A stretch of 64,000 nucleotides of DNA, from NCBI RefSeq assembly GCF_018771565.1, contig NZ_CP076326.1:992001-1056000 (forward strand), in the 5' to 3' direction. The notes under the pieces were generated by a model, which had not been told where the DNA came from, made no database searches, and saw nothing but the letters and a program-made list of their open reading frames with translations. Position 1 is the first letter of the stretch, and every line of letters begins with the position of its first letter. Origin of the DNA: Thermoflexus hugenholtzii. Its GTDB lineage: Bacteria; Chloroflexota; Anaerolineae; Thermoflexales; Thermoflexaceae. Positions 9,404 to 17,634 of this stretch are shown here, one piece after another. The translations under genes and the position numbers were made by a program.

Positions 9404-9412
9404 TGTTACAAT
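9404..9412 (+). promoter_or_regulatory. Extended -10 promoter element for the slipin gene
   Basis: TGTTACAAT is an extended -10 (TGn plus TACAAT, five of six consensus bases), 64 nt before the slipin ATG. No good -35 is seen, which is usual for extended -10 promoters. It may also drive the downstream CDF and cupin genes. Confidence 0.5.
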
Positions 9413-9460
9413 GAGATCAGGATCAGCGCGACATGGGAATTCGAACGGTGGCTCCTGCGG

Positions 9461-9468
9461 AAAGGAGG
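9461..9468 (+). promoter_or_regulatory. Strong ribosome binding site deciding the slipin start
   Basis: AAAGGAGG sits 7 nt before ATG 9476. It selects that start over an in-frame ATG at 9401, which overlaps the predicted promoter. Confidence 0.8.
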
Positions 9469-9475
9469 TCCTTCA

Positions 9476-10243
9476 ATGGAATGGATCACCATTGGCGTCC
9501 CCATCCTGGTCGCCGCCCTGACCCTGCTGGCCTCCGCCATTCGCATCCTGCCTGAATGGGAGCGGGGCGTGATCCTCCGGTTGGGGCGCTATCACGCGAC
9601 CAAAGGTCCGGGCCTGTTCTTCGTCATCCCGATCATCGACCGGGTGATCCGGGTGAACCTGCGTCTGATGACCTTCGACGTGCCGCCCCAGGAGGCCATC
9701 ACCCGGGACAACGTCACGGTGAAAGTGAACGCGGTGGTCTTCTACCGGGTCATCGATCCGGCGAAGGCCATCACCCAGGTGGAGGACTTCAAGGCGGCCA
9801 CCTGGAACCTGGCCCAGACCACGCTGCGCAGCGTCCTGGGCCAATCGGAGCTGGACGAGCTGCTTGCCCATCGGGACAAGGTGAACGCGCACCTGCGACA
9901 GATCCTCGACGAGGCGACGGACTCGTGGGGGATCAAGGTGGTGATGGTGGAGGTGAAGGACGTGGAGCTCCCTCAGGGGATGCAGCGGGCGATGGCCCGC
10001 CAGGCGGAGGCGGAGCGGGAGAAGCGGGCGAAGATCATCCACGCGGAGGGGGAGTATCAGGCGGCCAAGACCCTGGTGGAGGCCGCCCGCATGATCGCCT
10101 CCGAACCCGCCGCCCTCCAGCTCCGCTACCTGCAAACCCTTATGGAGATCTCCGTGGAGAAGAACTCCACCATTATCTTCCCGGTCCCGGTGGACACGCT
10201 CCAGCTCTTCCTGGGCAACCTCCACCGGCCGGCATCGGGGTAG
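9476..10243 (+). CDS. SPFH/band 7 protein, slipin (stomatin-like)
   Basis: 255 residues. One N-terminal membrane helix (about residues 5-22) is followed by the slipin block [17 protein letters not shown], the [11 protein letters not shown] stretch, a band 7 domain, and a Glu/Arg/Ala coiled coil ([13 protein letters not shown]). Slipins oligomerise on the inner membrane face and organise lipid microdomains or support proteases. No NfeD protease gene, a common partner, is adjacent; instead a CDF transporter gene follows after 44 nt. The start is set by a strong upstream Shine-Dalgarno. Confidence 0.93.
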   Translation: MEWITIGVPILVAALTLLASAIRILPEWERGVILRLGRYHATKGPGLFFVIPIIDRVIRVNLRLMTFDVPPQEAITRDNVTVKVNAVVFYRVIDPAKAITQVEDFKAATWNLAQTTLRSVLGQSELDELLAHRDKVNAHLRQILDEATDSWGIKVVMVEVKDVELPQGMQRAMARQAEAEREKRAKIIHAEGEYQAAKTLVEAARMIASEPAALQLRYLQTLMEISVEKNSTIIFPVPVDTLQLFLGNLHRPASG

Positions 10244-10287
10244 CCTCCACGACCGCCTCACCCCCGAGGGCTCGGGAAGGATGCGGG

Positions 10288-11703
10288 ATGTATCAGCGGC
10301 AGGTGCAGCGGGTGCTGTGGATCGTCCTGGCCGCAAACTTGCTGGTGGCCGCGGCGAAGCTGTTCATCGGGCTGCGGGCGGGGGCGCTGAGCGCCCTGGC
10401 CGATGCCTTCCACAGCGGCCTGGACGCCTCAGCGAATATCATCGGGCTGGTGGGGATCGCCATCGCTTCCCGCCCGCCGGACCGCAATCATCCCTACGGC
10501 CATCGGAAATACGAGGCCATCGCGGCGATGATCCTGGGCCTCTTCCTGCTCCTCGCCTCGCTGGAGGTGATCCAGGGGGTGGTCGAGCGGCTGCTGACCG
10601 GCGGGCAGCCGGAGGTCAGCGGGCCGTTGTTCCTCCTGATGCTGGCCACCCTGCCGGTGAACCTGGCCATCTCGCGCTATGAAGCCCGCCAGGGGGAACG
10701 GCTGCGCAGCAGCATCCTGATGGCCGACGCGCTGCACACCCGCACCGACGTCTTCGTAACCCTCTCCGTCCTGGCCAGCCTGGCTGCCGCCCGCCTGGGG
10801 ATCCCATGGCTGGACCCTCTGGTGGCGCTGGGGGTGGTAGGGGTGATCCTGATCGCCGGGCTTCGGATCCTCCGGTCCACCGCCCTGGTGCTGACCGACA
10901 GCGCGGCCGTCGATCCCGAGGAGGTCGAGCGGGTGGCCCGCTCCGTTCCGGGCGTGCGGGCGATCCATAAGGTGCGCAGCCGGGGGACTCCCGACGCGAC
11001 GTATGTGGATCTGCACCTGAAGGTGGATCCGGCGATGAGCACGGAGCAGGCCCACGCCATTGCCACGGAGGTGGAGGAGCGCCTGAAAGCGGAGATCCCC
11101 GGCGTGGTCGACGCGGTCGTGCACGTCGAGCCGGGGCGCCTGCCTCCAGCCTCGGAGTGGGAGGCCCTGAGCGTGAGGATCCGGAGCCTGGCGGATGGGC
11201 TGGGCCTGGGCGTGCATGAGCTTCACGGCGTGGAAACGCCCGAGGGCTATCACATCGGCCTCCACGTGGAGGTGGATGAGGACCTGTCCGTGGAGGAGGC
11301 GCACGCGCGGGTCACGGAGCTGGAGCGGCGGGCCCGGGAAGGGTTCCCCCGGCTGCTTTCGGTGACCACCCACATCGAACCGCGCTCCCGTCCGCCGCGG
11401 CAGGCCGGCCGGGAGATCCCGGCGGAGCTGGAGGCGGCCGCCCGGGAGGCCATCGAGCGGGTCTTCGGAGCCGGATCGTGCCGGGAGGTGTATCTTTACG
11501 CCCATGAGGGCGGTTACGATCTGGCCCTCACCTGCCAGACCGGCGGAGAGATGTCCGTGGTGGAGGCCCATCGACGGGCCGAGGAAGTGGAAAGCCTCCT
11601 GCGCGGGCGCTTCCCGGAGCTCCAGCACGTGATCATCCATGTGGAACCCGCCGGATCGCCTCTGGAGGGCGCCCGCGGAGAACCCTCAGGGGGAGGAGGA
11701 TGA
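10288..11703 (+). CDS. Cation diffusion facilitator transporter with three tandem C-terminal domains
   Basis: 471 residues, against about 290-330 for most bacterial CDF proteins. Six membrane helices occupy residues ~10-205. The metal-site motifs are HSGLD (H42, D46) and HTRTD (H150, D154), the H-x3-D/H-x3-D type seen in zinc-group members. After the first cytoplasmic dimerisation domain (~209-284, ending HVEPG), two more related copies follow at ~299-376 (ending HIEPR) and ~389-464 (ending HVEPA). Each copy has the same helix motif (EQAHA, EEAHA, VEAHR). It likely exports Zn2+, Fe2+ or another divalent cation by H+ exchange. The start is ATG 10288 with GGGAAGG upstream. The stop overlaps the cupin start by 4 nt. 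Confidence 0.92.
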   Translation: MYQRQVQRVLWIVLAANLLVAAAKLFIGLRAGALSALADAFHSGLDASANIIGLVGIAIASRPPDRNHPYGHRKYEAIAAMILGLFLLLASLEVIQGVVERLLTGGQPEVSGPLFLLMLATLPVNLAISRYEARQGERLRSSILMADALHTRTDVFVTLSVLASLAAARLGIPWLDPLVALGVVGVILIAGLRILRSTALVLTDSAAVDPEEVERVARSVPGVRAIHKVRSRGTPDATYVDLHLKVDPAMSTEQAHAIATEVEERLKAEIPGVVDAVVHVEPGRLPPASEWEALSVRIRSLADGLGLGVHELHGVETPEGYHIGLHVEVDEDLSVEEAHARVTELERRAREGFPRLLSVTTHIEPRSRPPRQAGREIPAELEAAAREAIERVFGAGSCREVYLYAHEGGYDLALTCQTGGEMSVVEAHRRAEEVESLLRGRFPELQHVIIHVEPAGSPLEGARGEPSGGGG

Positions 11704-12377
11704 TCTTCAGGGCCTCGATCCCGGAGATCCGCGAGCTCTTGCAGAAACCCTTCCAGGTCTACCCGGTCGCCCGGCTGGGTGGCGTCCAGGTTTACGTCTA
11801 CCGCTCCCACGGGGAGGTCCAGAAGCATCGCCACCCGGAGTTCGACGAAGTCTTCATGGTCTATGAAGGGCTGGTGACCTTCGGGATCGGGGGGGAGGAG
11901 TTCACCCTGAGGCCCGATGAGCTGCTTTGGATCCCCCGGGGGATGGCGCACTGGTCCGGCTCCCGCCTGCCCTCCATGGTCCTCCTGTTCCGACGGGATG
12001 AGGAACCGTTGCGCTGGAATGGGGACTTCCGGATCCGAGAGGGGCCCGGGGAGCGGCCCGTCATCGTGCGCATCCACGAGGCCCTCCAGGACGCCCCGCC
12101 CGGTTCCTCGCGGTTCCTGCTGGAGGCCAGCGGGGTGCGGTATCTGGCGGTTCGGACCCGGGAGGGCTCCACGGAGTGGGAGGCCCAGGGCCCGGCGCTC
12201 CTGCTGCTGTTGCGCGGCGAGCTGGCCCTGGAAGGCGAGGGGCCCGGCTTCCCGGAGCCGGCCCGGGGCATCCTGGCGCCCGGCGAGCTGGCAGTCCTCC
12301 CTCCCGGCACGCGCGGGCGCTGGGAGAGCGAGCGCCCGGCGGTGTTGCTCTGGGCCGAGAACGTAGAGCACATATAG
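11700..12377 (+). CDS. Bicupin domain protein
   Basis: 225 residues with two cupin-like halves. The first has HRHPEFDEVFMVYEG, which fits cupin motif 1 (H-x-H ... E), and a motif 2 region around PRGMAHW. The second half (from about residue 130) ends in PPGTRGRW and has lost the clear His ligands. Likely a metal-binding small-molecule or regulatory protein; no reaction can be assigned. Its ATG overlaps the stop of the metal transporter (ATGA), so the two are translationally coupled, which suggests a role linked to metal handling. Confidence 0.8.
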   Translation: MIFRASIPEIRELLQKPFQVYPVARLGGVQVYVYRSHGEVQKHRHPEFDEVFMVYEGLVTFGIGGEEFTLRPDELLWIPRGMAHWSGSRLPSMVLLFRRDEEPLRWNGDFRIREGPGERPVIVRIHEALQDAPPGSSRFLLEASGVRYLAVRTREGSTEWEAQGPALLLLLRGELALEGEGPGFPEPARGILAPGELAVLPPGTRGRWESERPAVLLWAENVEHI

Positions 12378-12401
12378 GCAAGGGGGAACGGGTTTCGCGC
12401 G

Positions 12402-14477
12402 ATGGACTTTCGCCGATGGATTCGGGTGCTCGGACGGATCTCCGGGGCGCTGATCTTCACCGCCCTGATCGTGGCGCTGGTCGCCTGGCCGGTGGAGACC
12501 CGGGCGGCGCAGGCATGGCAGGTCGGGCAAGCAGCCCCCCAGACCCTCTTCGCCCCTTATGAGCTGAGCTACCCCAGCGCCATCCTCACCGAGCGAGCCC
12601 GCGAGGAGGCGGCCGCGCGCATCGCCCCGATCTACACCGGCCCGGATCCGCGGATCGCCCGCCGGCAGGTGGAGGCCCTTCGGCAAACCCTGGAGGCCAT
12701 CCGCCGGATTCGGGAGGAGGCGCAGCCCCCGGAGGAGCGGGCCCGCCGGCTGGAGGAGGCCCTTCGGGGCCATGGGCTCTCGCCGGCCCAGCGCCAGCGC
12801 CTGTTGACCCTGGAGGCCACCCGCTGGGAGATGATCGCCGGGGAGGCCCTGGCGCTGCTGGACCAGGTGATGCGGGAGCCCATTCGGGAGGACGAAGTGG
12901 CCGGAGTGATCCGGCAGCTGCCCCGCCGTATCAGCGCGCGCCTGAACGAGGAGGAGGCGGAACTGGTAGCCGCCCTGGTCGCCCCGCTCATCGTGCCCAA
13001 CAGCACGCTGGATGTCGAGGCCACGGAGGCCGCGCGCCGCCAGGCCCGGGAGGCCATCCCCCTTCAAATCCGGCGGATCCGCGCCGGGGAGGCCATCGTC
13101 CGGCAGGGAGACGTCCTGGACGCGCTGACCATGGAGGCCCTCCGACAGTATGGGCTGATCCCCAACCCAACGCCATGGCCCCTGCCCCTCGCTCGCGGGA
13201 TCCTCGCGGCCCTGGGGGCCGGCGGGTTGTGGCTGACCCTGGGACGGGTCACGCCGGAGATCGCCGAGCGCCCCCGGCGCCTGCTGGGTCTGGCGGGGCT
13301 CTTCCTTCTGTTCCTCGGCGGGGCCCGGCTGCTGCGGGCCTCCGCACCGGACTGGATCTGGGCCTTCCCCACCGCCACGCTGGGGATGCTGCTGGCCGCC
13401 GGCGTGGGGACGGTGCCGGCCATGATGTTCAGCGCCATCGGCTCGGTATGGTTCGGCCTGATCGCCGACCGGACGCCGGCTTTCCTGATCGCCTCGCTGC
13501 TGGCCAACTGGACGACGATCCTGATCCTCCACCGCCTGGAGCGCTTCCAGACCCTGCTGGCCGCCGGGCTGAGCGCGGGGGTGATCACCGGGCTGATCGG
13601 GATCGCCGCCATGGCAGAGGACGGCATCGTCCCACCGCTCGACGCGTTGCGGATAGGGGGGATGGGGTTGCTGGCGGGAGCGCTCTCCACCACCCTGGCC
13701 CTGCTGGGGTTCATCGTCCTGGGGGTTCTCTTCGACGTCACCACCCCGCTCCATCTGCTGGAGCTGGCCCGCCCCACCCACCCGCTGCTACACCAGCTGA
13801 TGATCCGCGCCCCCGGCACCTATCATCACACCCTGATGGTCGCCAACCTGGCGGAGCAGGCCGCTTTGCGCATCGGGGCGGACCCGTTGCTGGCGCGCGT
13901 GGGCGCCCTGTATCACGACATCGGGAAGATGGTTCGCCCCTACCTTTTTGTCGAAAACCAGGTGGATGGGGACAACCCCCATGAGCGGATGGACCCCCAC
14001 GAGAGCGCCCGGGCGATTATGCGTCACGTGGAGGACGGCCTGGCCCTGGCCCGACGACACCGGCTTCCCCGGCGGATCCGGGCCTTCATCCAGGAGCATC
14101 ACGGCACCCTCTGCGTGACCATCCCCTATCACCGGGCGGTTCAGGAGGCGGGGGATCCGGAGAAGGTGGATCGAGCGGCCTTCTGCTACCGCGGACCGCG
14201 CCCGCAGAGCAAGGAGACCGCCATCGTGATGCTGGCCGACGGCTGCGAGGCCGCCGTCCGGGCCGCGCGGCCGAAGGATCCCCAGGAGCTGGCGCGCATC
14301 CTGGACCGGGTGTTCCAGGAGCGCATCCAGTCGGGTCAGCTGGATGACGCTCCCCTGACCATGCAGGAGCTGCAGGGGATCCGGGAGGCCTTCCTGCAGG
14401 TTTTCCAGGGGATGTTCCATCCTCGCCTGATCTATCCGGAGGTCCCGGGACGGCGCGAGGAGGGATCGGCATCGTGA
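12402..14477 (+). CDS. pgpH: 7TMR-HD family c-di-AMP phosphodiesterase (PgpH/YqfF type)
   Basis: 691 residues with the full family layout: an N-terminal anchor helix, an extracellular 7TMR-HDED domain (about 40-250), seven membrane helices (about 255-460), and a cytoplasmic HD domain from about 465. The HD motif set is visible: YHHTLMVANLAEQ, YHDIGKM, and IQEHHGT. Family members hydrolyse c-di-AMP, a control signal for cell wall and osmotic balance. The stop overlaps the ybeY start by 4 nt. The pgpH-ybeY neighbourhood is conserved in many bacteria, which supports the assignment. Confidence 0.92.
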   Translation: MDFRRWIRVLGRISGALIFTALIVALVAWPVETRAAQAWQVGQAAPQTLFAPYELSYPSAILTERAREEAAARIAPIYTGPDPRIARRQVEALRQTLEAIRRIREEAQPPEERARRLEEALRGHGLSPAQRQRLLTLEATRWEMIAGEALALLDQVMREPIREDEVAGVIRQLPRRISARLNEEEAELVAALVAPLIVPNSTLDVEATEAARRQAREAIPLQIRRIRAGEAIVRQGDVLDALTMEALRQYGLIPNPTPWPLPLARGILAALGAGGLWLTLGRVTPEIAERPRRLLGLAGLFLLFLGGARLLRASAPDWIWAFPTATLGMLLAAGVGTVPAMMFSAIGSVWFGLIADRTPAFLIASLLANWTTILILHRLERFQTLLAAGLSAGVITGLIGIAAMAEDGIVPPLDALRIGGMGLLAGALSTTLALLGFIVLGVLFDVTTPLHLLELARPTHPLLHQLMIRAPGTYHHTLMVANLAEQAALRIGADPLLARVGALYHDIGKMVRPYLFVENQVDGDNPHERMDPHESARAIMRHVEDGLALARRHRLPRRIRAFIQEHHGTLCVTIPYHRAVQEAGDPEKVDRAAFCYRGPRPQSKETAIVMLADGCEAAVRAARPKDPQELARILDRVFQERIQSGQLDDAPLTMQELQGIREAFLQVFQGMFHPRLIYPEVPGRREEGSAS

Positions 14478-14962
14478 AGCGCCTTCGATCCGCCGGGATG
14501 GAATCCACGCGCGCGGAGATCGTGGTCCGGGCCCCACGGGCCTATCAGGCCCCGGGACGTCTGGCCGGGATCCGGCGGGCCGCCCGGGCGGTCCTTCAGG
14601 ACCATGGCCTGGAGGGGAAGGCAACGCTGACCGTGGTCCTCACCGATGAGGAGCGCATCCGGGCGCTCAACCGGCGTTACCGGGGTGTGGACGGGCCCAC
14701 GGATGTGCTGGCCTTCCCGATGGATCTGGAGCTCCGGCCCGGAGTCCGGCACCTGGGCGACATCGTGATCGCGTTCCCGTATGCGGCCCGCCAGGCGGAG
14801 CGGGAGGGGCATCCCCTGGAGGGGGAGCTGGCGCTGCTGGTGGTGCACGGCGCCCTGCATCTTTTGGGCTACGACCACGATACGCCCGCTGCCCGGCGCC
14901 GGATGTGGGCCCGCCAGCGGGCGATCCTGGAACGCCTGGGCTTTCCGGACGTCGCCCCCTGA
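14474..14962 (+). CDS. ybeY: Endoribonuclease YbeY (rRNA maturation factor)
   Basis: 162 residues, usual for the family. The zinc-site signature is near the C-terminus, HGALHLLGYDHD (the H-x3-H-x5-H ligand pattern). YbeY acts in 16S rRNA 3'-end maturation and ribosome quality control. The GTG at 14474 overlaps the pgpH stop; an in-frame ATG at 14498 is a possible alternative start. It is the last gene before the mreB promoter. Confidence 0.93.
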   Translation: MKRLRSAGMESTRAEIVVRAPRAYQAPGRLAGIRRAARAVLQDHGLEGKATLTVVLTDEERIRALNRRYRGVDGPTDVLAFPMDLELRPGVRHLGDIVIAFPYAARQAEREGHPLEGELALLVVHGALHLLGYDHDTPAARRRMWARQRAILERLGFPDVAP

Positions 14963-14973
14963 ATGGAAGGCGG

Positions 14974-15002
14974 TTGCTGGGCCCGCCGGGCACACCTATA
15001 AT
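14974..15002 (+). promoter_or_regulatory. Housekeeping sigma promoter for the mreB cluster
   Basis: -35 TTGCTG (14974-14979), a 17-nt spacer and -10 TATAAT (14997-15002) lie 67 nt before the mreB GTG and just after the ybeY stop. This is the best sigma-70-type match I saw in the window. Confidence 0.75.
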
Positions 15003-15069
15003 TCAGCCCGGCCGCCCGGAGCAGCCGGGGGGTTCCGGAAAGCATTCCAAACGAGGGAGCGAACGATCC

Positions 15070-16164
15070 GTGTGGAATCCGATCGATGCGCTGTTGGGGT
15101 TGTTCTCCCTGGACATCGGCATCGATCTGGGGACGGCGACAACCCTGGTATGCGTGCGGGGGAAGGGGATTGTCATCCATGAGCCGTCGTGGGTGGCGAT
15201 CGATCGACGGACCCGTCGGGTGCTGGCGGTGGGGGAAGCGGCCAAGGAGATGGTGGGCCGCACCCCGGCGCACATCGTGGCCATCCGCCCCCTGCGGGAT
15301 GGGGTGATCTCCGAATTCGAGGTCACCCGGGAGATGATCGGGGAGTTCATCCGCAAGGCCCACCAGCAGGTGCCCGTCCCGGTTCCCCGCCCCCGGGTGG
15401 TCGTCGGGATCCCCAGCGGGGTCACGGAGGTGGAGCGTCGGGCGGTCCACGACGCCTGTCTGGCCGCCGGAGCCCGAGCGGCCTTCCTGATCGAGGAGCC
15501 CCTGGCGGCGGCCATCGGGATCGGCCTCCCGGTCGCCGAGGCCCGGGGCAGCATGGTGGTGGACATCGGCGGGGGCACCACCGAGGTGGCCGTCTTCGCC
15601 CTGGGCGGGATCGTGGTCGGCCGATCGGTCCGGGTGGCCGGGGATGAGATGGACGAGGCGATCATCAACTATATGCGTCAGCGCTACAACCTGCTCATCG
15701 GGGAGCGGATGGCGGAGCGGGTGAAGATCGAGATCGGCTCCGCTTACCCGCTGCCTGAGGAGCGGACGATGGTGGTGCGCGGACGGAACCTGGTGACCGG
15801 CCTCCCCGATGCCTTGGAGGTCTCCAGCATCGAGATCCGGGAGGCCCTGCGGGATGTGGTTTCCATCATCGTGGACACGGTGAAGTCCGTCCTGGACGAG
15901 ACCCCTCCGGAGCTGGTGGCGGACATCATGGAGACCGGCATCGCGGTGGTCGGCGGCGGCGCCCAGCTGAAGGGGCTCGCCCAACGGCTGACCGAGGAGA
16001 CCCGCATCCGGTGCTGGGTGCCTCCGGATCCGGTCAGCGCGGTGGCCATGGGGGCCGCCCGCGTGCTGGAGGACCTGGATACCTGGCATCAGGTGCTGAC
16101 CTCGCTGGATCGGGGCCGGCCGGCCCGATCGCCGGTGCGCATCGGCCAGCCGATCGCCCGATAA
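15070..16164 (+). CDS. mreB: Rod shape-determining protein MreB
   Basis: 364 residues, actin-fold cytoskeletal ATPase. Phosphate-1 motif IGIDLGTATTLV near residue 14, phosphate-2 VVDIGGGTTEVAV around 160, and the adenosine region VVGGGAQLKGL around 293 are all present. MreB filaments guide lateral wall synthesis with MreC, MreD and PBP2, whose genes follow. The start is GTG 15070, 10 nt after GAGGGAG. No ATG is nearer the conserved N-terminus (WNPIDALLGLFS). Confidence 0.95.
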   Translation: MWNPIDALLGLFSLDIGIDLGTATTLVCVRGKGIVIHEPSWVAIDRRTRRVLAVGEAAKEMVGRTPAHIVAIRPLRDGVISEFEVTREMIGEFIRKAHQQVPVPVPRPRVVVGIPSGVTEVERRAVHDACLAAGARAAFLIEEPLAAAIGIGLPVAEARGSMVVDIGGGTTEVAVFALGGIVVGRSVRVAGDEMDEAIINYMRQRYNLLIGERMAERVKIEIGSAYPLPEERTMVVRGRNLVTGLPDALEVSSIEIREALRDVVSIIVDTVKSVLDETPPELVADIMETGIAVVGGGAQLKGLAQRLTEETRIRCWVPPDPVSAVAMGAARVLEDLDTWHQVLTSLDRGRPARSPVRIGQPIAR

Positions 16165-16246
16165 GCGAGCGGCGGCCTCGAGATGAGCGGCACGCCGTTG
16201 CAGCGACCTTCATCCCACTCCCTTCTCGGCCACACGAGGTGAGGGC

Positions 16247-17077
16247 ATGCGTCCCGGCAGCCGACGGCCATGGAACGCCGGGCTGGCGATCGGGCTCTCC
16301 CTCGCCCTCCTCTTCCTCCACGGCCTGGGATGGCTCCAGCCGGTGGAGGAGATCGTGATGATCCCCCTTACGCCGTTGCAGCAGCTCCTCTCCGGGATCG
16401 GGCGAGGGGCTGTGGAAGCCTTTGCCTTCCTGCGGGAGATCCGCGACCTCCGCCAGGAGGCCCAGCGCCTGAGGGATCAGGTGGAGGAGCTCCGGACGGA
16501 GAACCTGCGGTTGCAGGAACTGGCGGCGGAGAACGCCGAGCTCCGGGCGCTGTTGGGGATCGTCCGGGAGAACCCGCAGACCACCTTTGTGGCCGCGACG
16601 GTGATCGGATATGAGACCGATCCCTATCTGCGCTATCTGATCCTGGATGTGGGGACCCGTCAGGGGGTCCGGGAGGGGATGCCGGTGATCACCCGGGGAT
16701 CCGCCCTGATCGGCCGGATCGCGGACGCCGGGCTGAACCGCTCCCGGGTGCGCCTGCTGACCGACGCGGGCAGCCAGGTGGGCGCGCTTTTGCAAACCAG
16801 CCGGGCCACCGGCATCGTGATCGGCCAGCCGGATGGAAGCCTGCTGCTGGATTTCGTGAACCCCGATGAGGAAATCCCCCCGGGGGACACCGTGCTGACC
16901 TCCGGCATCGGAGGGCAGATCCCCCGGGCGCTGGTGATCGGCCAGGTGACGGAGCGGCTGAGCGCCGGAGGCGGCGAGCCCTTCCAGCGCGCCCGGGTCC
17001 GCCCGGCCGTCGATCCCCGACGCATCACCTATGTGCTGGTGATCACCAGCTTCCCGGGCATGGAACCGGCTCCGTGA
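16247..17077 (+). CDS. mreC: Rod shape-determining protein MreC
   Basis: 276 residues. A single N-terminal membrane helix (about 10-30), a coiled coil (about 55-100, containing LRQEAQRLRDQVEELR), then the periplasmic double beta-barrel region with the conserved turn VITRGSALIGRI. MreC links the MreB filament to the wall synthases outside the membrane. The gene follows mreB after 82 nt; the start is preceded by a GAGGTGAGGG-type ribosome site. Confidence 0.93.
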   Translation: MRPGSRRPWNAGLAIGLSLALLFLHGLGWLQPVEEIVMIPLTPLQQLLSGIGRGAVEAFAFLREIRDLRQEAQRLRDQVEELRTENLRLQELAAENAELRALLGIVRENPQTTFVAATVIGYETDPYLRYLILDVGTRQGVREGMPVITRGSALIGRIADAGLNRSRVRLLTDAGSQVGALLQTSRATGIVIGQPDGSLLLDFVNPDEEIPPGDTVLTSGIGGQIPRALVIGQVTERLSAGGGEPFQRARVRPAVDPRRITYVLVITSFPGMEPAP

Positions 17078-17096
17078 GGATGAGGGACGGCAACCG

Positions 17097-17603
17097 ATGC
17101 GGAACCGAATCGGATGGGCCGCGATGGTCCTGGGGCTGGCCGCGCTCCTTCAGGCCACGTGGATCCCTCTCGGGATCCCCGATCCGGGGCGGCCGAACCT
17201 GGTCTTCCTGGTGGTGGCCACGGTGGCCTTCCTGGGCTCCCTGGAGGAGGGGCTCGCATGGGCGGTCGGCGGGGGTCTCTGGCTGGACCTGTTCTCGGGA
17301 GGGCCTCTGGGCGTGAGCGCCCTGGCGCTGCTCGCGGTGGTCCCGCTGGCCCACGGATTGAGCCGCCCGGTCTTCCGGGGCCGTCTGGTGATGCCGGCGG
17401 CGGTGGCCGCCGGAGGCACCTTGCTGATGGAAGGGGTTCGAGGGATCCTGCTCGCGGTTTTACAATATCCGGTGGACCCGGGCTACGCCCTCCGCCAGGT
17501 GATCGGCCCGGAGATCCTCTGGAACACCCTGGGGATGCTGGCGCTTTATCCGGCCCTGCGCCGGCTCCGGCCGCGCCCGGAGCGCCCGGTGCTGGGCGGA
17601 TGA
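17097..17603 (+). CDS. mreD: Rod shape-determining protein MreD
   Basis: 168 residues with five or six hydrophobic helices. It has the family pattern PDPGRPNLVFLVV after the first helix and the LDLFSGGPLGVSAL loop. The inner-membrane partner of MreC in the elongation complex. It is 19 nt after mreC and 31 nt before mrdA, in the canonical order. Confidence 0.9.
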   Translation: MRNRIGWAAMVLGLAALLQATWIPLGIPDPGRPNLVFLVVATVAFLGSLEEGLAWAVGGGLWLDLFSGGPLGVSALALLAVVPLAHGLSRPVFRGRLVMPAAVAAGGTLLMEGVRGILLAVLQYPVDPGYALRQVIGPEILWNTLGMLALYPALRRLRPRPERPVLGG

Positions 17604-17634
17604 AGAGGGCTTTCGAATCCCGAAGGGTTTCGCC

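Noticed and set aside
9556-10287. Possible 244-codon N-terminal extension of the CDF gene
   Set aside because: It lies entirely in another frame of the slipin gene. The conserved CDF N-terminus begins at ATG 10288 with a ribosome site.
11514-13781. Open frame of 755 codons on the reverse strand
   Set aside because: It is antisense to the CDF, cupin and pgpH genes, all of which have intact family motifs.
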